Shown here one piece after another: positions 7,529 through 11,081 of a stretch of DNA of 11,081 nucleotides; the stretch's first letter is position 1, and every line of letters begins with the position of its first letter. The notes beneath the pieces are model-generated. The model was not told the origin of the DNA. It worked only from the letters and a program-made list of their open reading frames with translations, and did not search any database. A program made the translations under genes and the position numbers. This DNA is from Candidatus Peregrinibacteria bacterium RIFOXYB2_FULL_32_7 (lineage in GTDB: Bacteria; Patescibacteriota; Gracilibacteria; UBA1369; GWF2-33-10): contig MFXJ01000030.1 of assembly GCA_001787465.1 (NCBI GenBank), forward strand, positions 1-11,081, in the 5' to 3' direction.

Positions 7529-7557
7529 TTGCAAATTTTTTATTAAAATATTATAAT
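7529..7557 (+). promoter_or_regulatory. Promoter of the toxin-antitoxin pair
   Basis: TTGCAA at 7529-7534 and a perfect TATAAT at 7552-7557 are separated by exactly 17 bases. Transcription would begin near 7564, about 30 nt before the antitoxin ATG. The start region is A/T-rich and contains AAGCTT at 7562-7567. No clear operator for antitoxin autoregulation is visible. Confidence 0.65.
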
Positions 7558-7593
7558 AGAAAAGCTTAATAAGATTTTTTAATAGTTTTTTAT

Positions 7594-7836
7594 ATGAATA
7601 GCAGTTGTGTAACTTCCTGTTCGATTAATTATCGAAATTATGAATTTTTGAAAGTTTATCCAAATAAATCTAAAGTAATTAACGAAGCTCTGGAGGCATA
7701 TCGTAAATATGTTTTAAAGAAACAAATGCAAGAGGGATTTGCGGCGCAAGATGAAGAGGATTTAGAATTAGCTAATTCGGATTTTAATGATTATCTTTCT
7801 ATTATAGAAGCTAGTGAAAATGATGATGAATTATAA
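7594..7836 (+). CDS. Antitoxin of a MazF/PemK-type pair (ribbon-helix-helix-like)
   Basis: The 80-residue protein has a short N-terminal strand-like segment (about 5-12), then two helices (about 14-21 and 24-44, with PNKSKVINEALEAYRKY) typical of ribbon-helix-helix antitoxins. A charged acidic tail (EEDLELANSDFNDYLSIIE) is the kind of region that wraps and blocks the toxin. The gene overlaps the start of a MazF-family toxin, the classical antitoxin-first order. Known antitoxins of this kind neutralise the partner and repress their own promoter as dimers. An in-frame stop at 7570-7572 and no earlier start codon support the chosen ATG. The N-terminus (NSSCVTSCSIN) departs from the usual basic strand, so family assignment leans on the helices and the context. 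Confidence 0.8.
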   Translation: MNSSCVTSCSINYRNYEFLKVYPNKSKVINEALEAYRKYVLKKQMQEGFAAQDEEDLELANSDFNDYLSIIEASENDDEL

Positions 7837-8185
7837 ACAATTTGAAATTTATCAGGTTAATTTAAATCCAACTGTAGGCTCGGAACAACGTGGCATAAGA
7901 CCTTGTGTTTTTATTCAATCAAATATAGTTTCTCATTTAGGTCATACAACTCTTGTCATACCTTTTACTTCAAAAAAAACTGATAAATTATATCCTTATG
8001 AAGTTTTAGTTTCAGCAAGTAAAGATAATGGTTTAAGCGTAGATTCCAAACTTAAGTGCAATCATATTAGAGTAATTGACAAACAACGAGTCAAAGAAAA
8101 AATTGGGATTTTAGAAAGCAAATATTGGGATCAGATTTTTGTAGCTTTGGAAGCTATTTTGGATAGATGGGGAAATTTTAGATAA
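7820..8185 (+). CDS. MazF/PemK-type toxin, putative sequence-specific endoribonuclease
   Basis: About 121 residues, the normal size for the family. MazF toxins cleave mRNA at short sequence motifs and stop growth when the antitoxin is lost. Visible landmarks: the N-terminal strand EIYQVNLNPTVGSEQ, then RGIRPCVFIQ with the expected catalytic arginine, VIPFTSK with the expected catalytic threonine, the conserved L-x-x-D-S-K segment, and the IRVIDKQRV motif. These key residues are intact, so the toxin is probably active. The start is ambiguous: GTG at 7814 or ATG at 7820, 7823 or 7826, all in frame and all overlapping the antitoxin stop at 7834-7836, as expected for translational coupling. The 3' end overlaps the convergent radA end by 8 bp. 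Confidence 0.9.
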   Translation: MMMNYKQFEIYQVNLNPTVGSEQRGIRPCVFIQSNIVSHLGHTTLVIPFTSKKTDKLYPYEVLVSASKDNGLSVDSKLKCNHIRVIDKQRVKEKIGILESKYWDQIFVALEAILDRWGNFR

Positions 8186-9476
8186 GTTTCCTTCTATACT
8201 CTTCAATCCCTTTCATCTCTTCAATTATTTTTAAATTCATTTTCTTCACTTCTTTTTCTCTTTTTTCTTTTTGATTCACTTTCCTTACTTCTCCACACAG
8301 ACCGATTTCTCCAATCGCTACTAAATTTTCTGGAAGCGGAGATTTTTTAAATGAGGAAATTATTGATAAACAAACAGCTAGATCTATCGCAGGATCTTTA
8401 ACTTTTAACCCACCAACTATGTTTATATAAACATCTTGATTGGAAAGATTAATATCAGCGTGTTTTTGAAGCACAGCAATTAATAAATTTAAACGATTAA
8501 CATCAAAACCGCTGGCTGTCCTTTTTGGATATCCAAACGCTGTAATATTTGTCAAAGCTTGAACTTCAATAATAAAAGAACGATTACCTTCAATAGCTAC
8601 CGAAAGACATGATCCAACTGCATTTTTTTGCCGACTTTCAATGAATTTTGAACTGGGATTTAAGACTTCTTTTAACCCCTCATTAGTCATTTCAAAAATT
8701 CCAATTTCACTACATGATCCAAAACGATTTTTTGAACTTTTTAACATTCGAAATTCATGATATCTATCACCTTCAAGATTTAGGACTATATCAACTAAAT
8801 GTTCCAAAGTTTTTGGTCCAGCTAAATCTCCGTCTTTTGTTACATGACCAATTAGAAGTATGGTAATTTTTTCATTTTTAGCAAAATTTAAAAGTTGTTC
8901 AGCGCAATATCTAACTTGAGAAATGGAACCAGCTAAACCTGGAATTAAATCACTTTGGACAACTTGAATAGAATCAATAACGATAAAATCAAATTTTAAT
9001 CCCTTTAAAGTAGCTAAAATGGATTCAAGATTTGTGGAGTTTATAAGTTTTAAATTTTGATTTTTAATTTGAAGTCTTTTGGCGCGCATAGAGATTTGTT
9101 CAATTGATTCTTCACCTGAGATATAAAGTATATTTTTACCTTGATCGCATAAATTTTTACAAATTTGAAGCGTTAAAGTTGATTTACCTATCCCTGGCTC
9201 GCCTGAAAAAAGCGTTAAACTGTCTTTTACAAATCCTCCTCCAAGCACAAGATCGAATTCATCTATCTTTGTTTTTAACCTTTCATTTTCAAAATCTCCT
9301 GTTTTTAAATTAAAAATTTCTTTAATTTTTGCTGAAGGAATTTCTAATTCTTCTTTGCCGATATTGATAACATCCTCCATTAAACTATTCCAAGCTTGGC
9401 ACTGCGGACATTGTCCAAGCCATTTTGGAGACTGCGTATTGCATTTAGAACAAATATAGATGGTTTTGAGTTTCAA
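8178..9476 (-). CDS. radA: DNA repair protein RadA (Sms), recombination-intermediate processing ATPase
   Basis: The 432-residue protein has the full RadA layout. An N-terminal C4 zinc finger (C9, C12, C23, C26, with SPKWLGQCPQC) comes first. A RecA-like ATPase follows with Walker A GEPGIGKS at 92-99, Walker B FIVIDS at 164-169 and the RadA-specific KNRFG motif at 249-253. A Lon-like C-terminal domain starts from about 280 (GEIGLCGEVRKV near 390). RadA drives branch migration and helps process recombination intermediates. The C-terminus stops about 20-30 residues earlier than in many homologues, soon after the EKREKEVKKMNLKII segment. The start is TTG (9476-9474); no ATG lies in frame upstream, and the zinc finger begins directly after. 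It follows gshB by 49 nt and is probably in the same transcript. Confidence 0.95.
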   Translation of the reverse strand: MKLKTIYICSKCNTQSPKWLGQCPQCQAWNSLMEDVINIGKEELEIPSAKIKEIFNLKTGDFENERLKTKIDEFDLVLGGGFVKDSLTLFSGEPGIGKSTLTLQICKNLCDQGKNILYISGEESIEQISMRAKRLQIKNQNLKLINSTNLESILATLKGLKFDFIVIDSIQVVQSDLIPGLAGSISQVRYCAEQLLNFAKNEKITILLIGHVTKDGDLAGPKTLEHLVDIVLNLEGDRYHEFRMLKSSKNRFGSCSEIGIFEMTNEGLKEVLNPSSKFIESRQKNAVGSCLSVAIEGNRSFIIEVQALTNITAFGYPKRTASGFDVNRLNLLIAVLQKHADINLSNQDVYINIVGGLKVKDPAIDLAVCLSIISSFKKSPLPENLVAIGEIGLCGEVRKVNQKEKREKEVKKMNLKIIEEMKGIEEYRRKLI

Positions 9477-9483
9477 TATATTA

Positions 9484-9511
9484 GAATAAAGGATAAAGGA
9501 AAAAGGACAAA
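9484..9511. repeat. Four-unit heptamer tandem repeat upstream of radA
   Basis: Read on the plus strand, four 7-bp units follow one another: GAATAAA, GGATAAA, GGAAAAA and GGACAAA. On the coding strand this gives a pyrimidine-rich run (TTTNTCC units) ending 7 bp before the TTG start of radA. It fills more than half of the gap between gshB and radA and occupies the place of a ribosome binding site. Confidence 0.75.
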
Positions 9512-9525
9512 GAATATCTTTTTTG

Positions 9526-10413
9526 CTATAAATTTTCTAAAAAATTAACAATTTCTTCACTCACTTTAGGAAATAATTGATGTCCGGTGATTGGACTAGT
9601 TACATTTATTTCTGTTAAGTGGGAGCCTATTATATCTAAACCAACTAAATAAAGTCCAAGTTTTTTTAATTTTTCTGCTATTTCTTTCACCATTTTTACT
9701 TCTTTTTCAGTTAATTTAGCTTTTTTGGCAGTCGCACCTGAATGCAAATTGCCTCTAAAATCTTCTTTATGCGGAATTCTTACAAAAGTATTTAAAATTT
9801 CTCCATTTAAAATAGTAACTCTTTTATCACCATTTTTTATTTCTTTTAAAAATTTTTGCGCCATTATAAATTTAGTTTCATTTTCAGTTACGGTTTTGAT
9901 AATTTCATTTCTATTTACATCATTTTTATGGATATGAAAAATTCCAGTTCCGCCTTTATTATCCAAAGGTTTTAAAATAATTCCCTCAGAAAATTGTTTA
10001 AGAAAGCTTTTTATTTCTTCTGAAGATTTAGTAATTAAAGTCGGAGGAATATATTTTTGAAAATTTAAGATAAAAAATTTTTCATTAGCAGATCGAACAC
10101 TGCTTGGATTATTAATAATCAAAGTTTTATCTTTAATTTGTTCAAGAAGATAAGTCAAATAAATATAATCCATATCAAAAGGCGGATCTTGACGCATCAT
10201 AATAACATCTTGTTTTTCTAAAATAATTTTTTCAATTTTTTGATTACTATAATTTATCGCTTGAGCAAAAAGTTCCCCTTCTTTCCAGAAAATATTATGG
10301 CGCTCCACAATATAAACTTGATGAGATCTTTTAACACTTTCTTTAATTATCTCTGTAGTTGAATCATCAGAGTCAAGCGTTTTGATCGGATTAGCAATAA
10401 AAGTAATTTTCAA
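9526..10413 (-). CDS. gshB: Glutathione synthetase
   Basis: The 295-residue protein catalyses the second step of glutathione synthesis, ATP-dependent ligation of glycine to gamma-glutamylcysteine. It aligns by eye along its length with E. coli GshB (about 316 residues). Landmarks are MRQDPPFD at 73-80, SVRSANEKFF near 105-114, the ATP-grasp segment KPLDNKGGTGIF at 148-159, GDKR at 195-198, RGNLHSGA at 220-227, GLDIIG at 258-263 and TEINVTSP at 267-274. All expected ligand-binding segments are present, so it should be active. After TSP the tail (ITGHQLFPKV) differs from the enterobacterial sequence. The start is TTG at 10413-10411; an in-frame stop lies a few codons upstream with no ATG between. 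It sits 37 nt downstream of gshA, forming a complete pathway with it. Confidence 0.95.
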   Translation of the reverse strand: MKITFIANPIKTLDSDDSTTEIIKESVKRSHQVYIVERHNIFWKEGELFAQAINYSNQKIEKIILEKQDVIMMRQDPPFDMDYIYLTYLLEQIKDKTLIINNPSSVRSANEKFFILNFQKYIPPTLITKSSEEIKSFLKQFSEGIILKPLDNKGGTGIFHIHKNDVNRNEIIKTVTENETKFIMAQKFLKEIKNGDKRVTILNGEILNTFVRIPHKEDFRGNLHSGATAKKAKLTEKEVKMVKEIAEKLKKLGLYLVGLDIIGSHLTEINVTSPITGHQLFPKVSEEIVNFLENL

Positions 10414-10450
10414 ATAATGAAAGTTTAAAAAATTTTAAAGAAAAGATAAT

Positions 10451-11081
10451 TTACGAATCACGCTCCTCAACTCCTCCCGCGATTGAAGCGATTTCTGCTA
10501 ATATTGCGTATATTTTCTGCAAAGATTCAATATCGCATCCTTCACAATAAGTATTTTGATAAGTTTGCATTTCATGAAAACATAATTTTGAAAAATGCAT
10601 CCCTTTTGAATTCAAATTTTCCCTGTCTGATTTCTGGCTATTGAGACGAAAAAATCCTCCTACCGCTTGGCTATTTATTAAATAAATTACCGGTTCAGCT
10701 ACATAACTTTTTAATCTATCTGTTGTTGGTAATCCTTCTTGAATAATGACATTTTCAATTTTTTGACTACCCTTACCTACCGAAAGCGTATTCCTATCTT
10801 TTCTGTTAATATTCAAAAAATCCTCTACCGATTCAAAATTTTTCACTCCCATCCCATAAGTTCCTGTAGAGTTTTTTATAAAAATATACGGCTTAGCTTG
10901 AAGTTTATATTCATCATATTTCTTTTCAAGTTGTATAAAAATTTTATTCATAGTTTCGAAAATTTCCTCAAATCCTTTTTTGGTTTGAAAATTTACATTT
11001 TTAACTTCCTGCGAAATCGGATAAAAAAACCAAGGATCAAGATCAAGCATTAACGCAAATTCTTCAATTAAACTTTGATAA
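10451..11081 (-). CDS. gshA: Glutamate-cysteine ligase, GshA family of Acidithiobacillus ferrooxidans type, N-terminal part outside window
   Basis: This is the C-terminal 209 residues of a gene that continues beyond the right edge; the frame is still open upstream of the internal Met at 11050 (SLIEEFALMLDLDPWF). The family, named for the Acidithiobacillus enzyme and distinct from the E. coli type, is usually about 420-440 residues, so roughly half is visible. Characteristic segments are FIKNSTGTYGMGV, LNRKDRNTLSVGKG, VIIQEGLPT, AEPVIYLINSQAVGGFFRLN and ENLNSKGMHFSKL. The enzyme makes gamma-glutamylcysteine, the first and committed step of glutathione synthesis. It is followed by gshB and then radA on the same strand. 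The promoter lies outside the window. Confidence 0.9.
   Translation of the reverse strand, partial: YQSLIEEFALMLDLDPWFFYPISQEVKNVNFQTKKGFEEIFETMNKIFIQLEKKYDEYKLQAKPYIFIKNSTGTYGMGVKNFESVEDFLNINRKDRNTLSVGKGSQKIENVIIQEGLPTTDRLKSYVAEPVIYLINSQAVGGFFRLNSQKSDRENLNSKGMHFSKLCFHEMQTYQNTYCEGCDIESLQKIYAILAEIASIAGGVEERDS

Noticed and set aside
7504..7537. Inverted repeat AATTTGC/GCAAATT followed by T residues, as a terminator of the 527-residue gene
   Set aside because: The stem is only 7 bp, mostly A/T, with a 20-nt loop, begins inside the coding region and overlaps the next promoter.
10414..10450. A/T-only palindrome (TTTAAAA...TTTTAAA) between gshA and gshB
   Set aside because: In DNA this AT-rich such palindromes are expected by chance, and a terminator inside the operon would not fit.
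9104..11053. Plus-strand frames at 9104-9313, 9725-9937 and 10739-11053
   Set aside because: They are antisense to conserved parts of radA, gshB and gshA.
1..11081. Genetic code 25 (TGA read as glycine)
   Set aside because: All genes read through in the standard code with normal GGA/GGT glycines and no in-frame TGA.

Overview
The window is AT-rich, densely packed DNA from a bacterium with very short intergenic gaps and almost no Shine-Dalgarno sequences. Trigger factor carries an N-terminal LPKSE segment and a GFRPG motif. It is followed by a tiny two-helix membrane protein with a LapA-like layout. From memory, both resemble Patescibacteria (CPR) proteins, perhaps of the Peregrinibacteria/Gracilibacteria side. 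The glutathione genes and the effector-like phosphatase would instead be at home in Proteobacteria, so an intracellular proteobacterium is the main alternative. Standard-code reading frames are intact throughout, and no gene shows in-frame TGA.

Layout. Positions 1-3004 (minus) hold the first 1001 codons of a very large multidomain protein whose C-terminal part is a PPP-type metallophosphatase; its 3' end lies off the left edge. Positions 3005-3341 are a divergent regulatory region with a heptamer repeat, a long near-perfect hairpin and promoter candidates on both strands. Positions 3342-5823 (plus) are a probable operon: trigger factor, a small two-helix membrane protein and an unrecognised 297-residue protein, joined by two 20-nt spacers made of AAATTT-type repeats. 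Positions 5937-7520 (plus) hold an unrecognised 527-residue soluble protein with its own strong promoter and a palindrome near the expected transcription start. Positions 7594-8185 (plus) are a toxin-antitoxin pair (ribbon-helix-helix-like antitoxin and MazF/PemK toxin) with its own promoter. Positions 8178-11081 (minus) hold gshA (5' part missing at the right edge), gshB and radA, probably co-transcribed.

How they fit together. Tig assists folding of new proteins. GshA and GshB make glutathione in two ATP-dependent steps, and RadA processes recombination intermediates, so the right-hand operon reads as stress and redox housekeeping. The large phosphatase and the 527-residue protein look accessory: both are long and soluble, and each has an Asp/His-rich acidic tract. 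The phosphatase motif set (GDxHG, GDxxxDRG, SNHD) resembles that of Legionella-type secreted effectors, making it the best candidate here for host or prey interaction. No secretion system is visible in the window.
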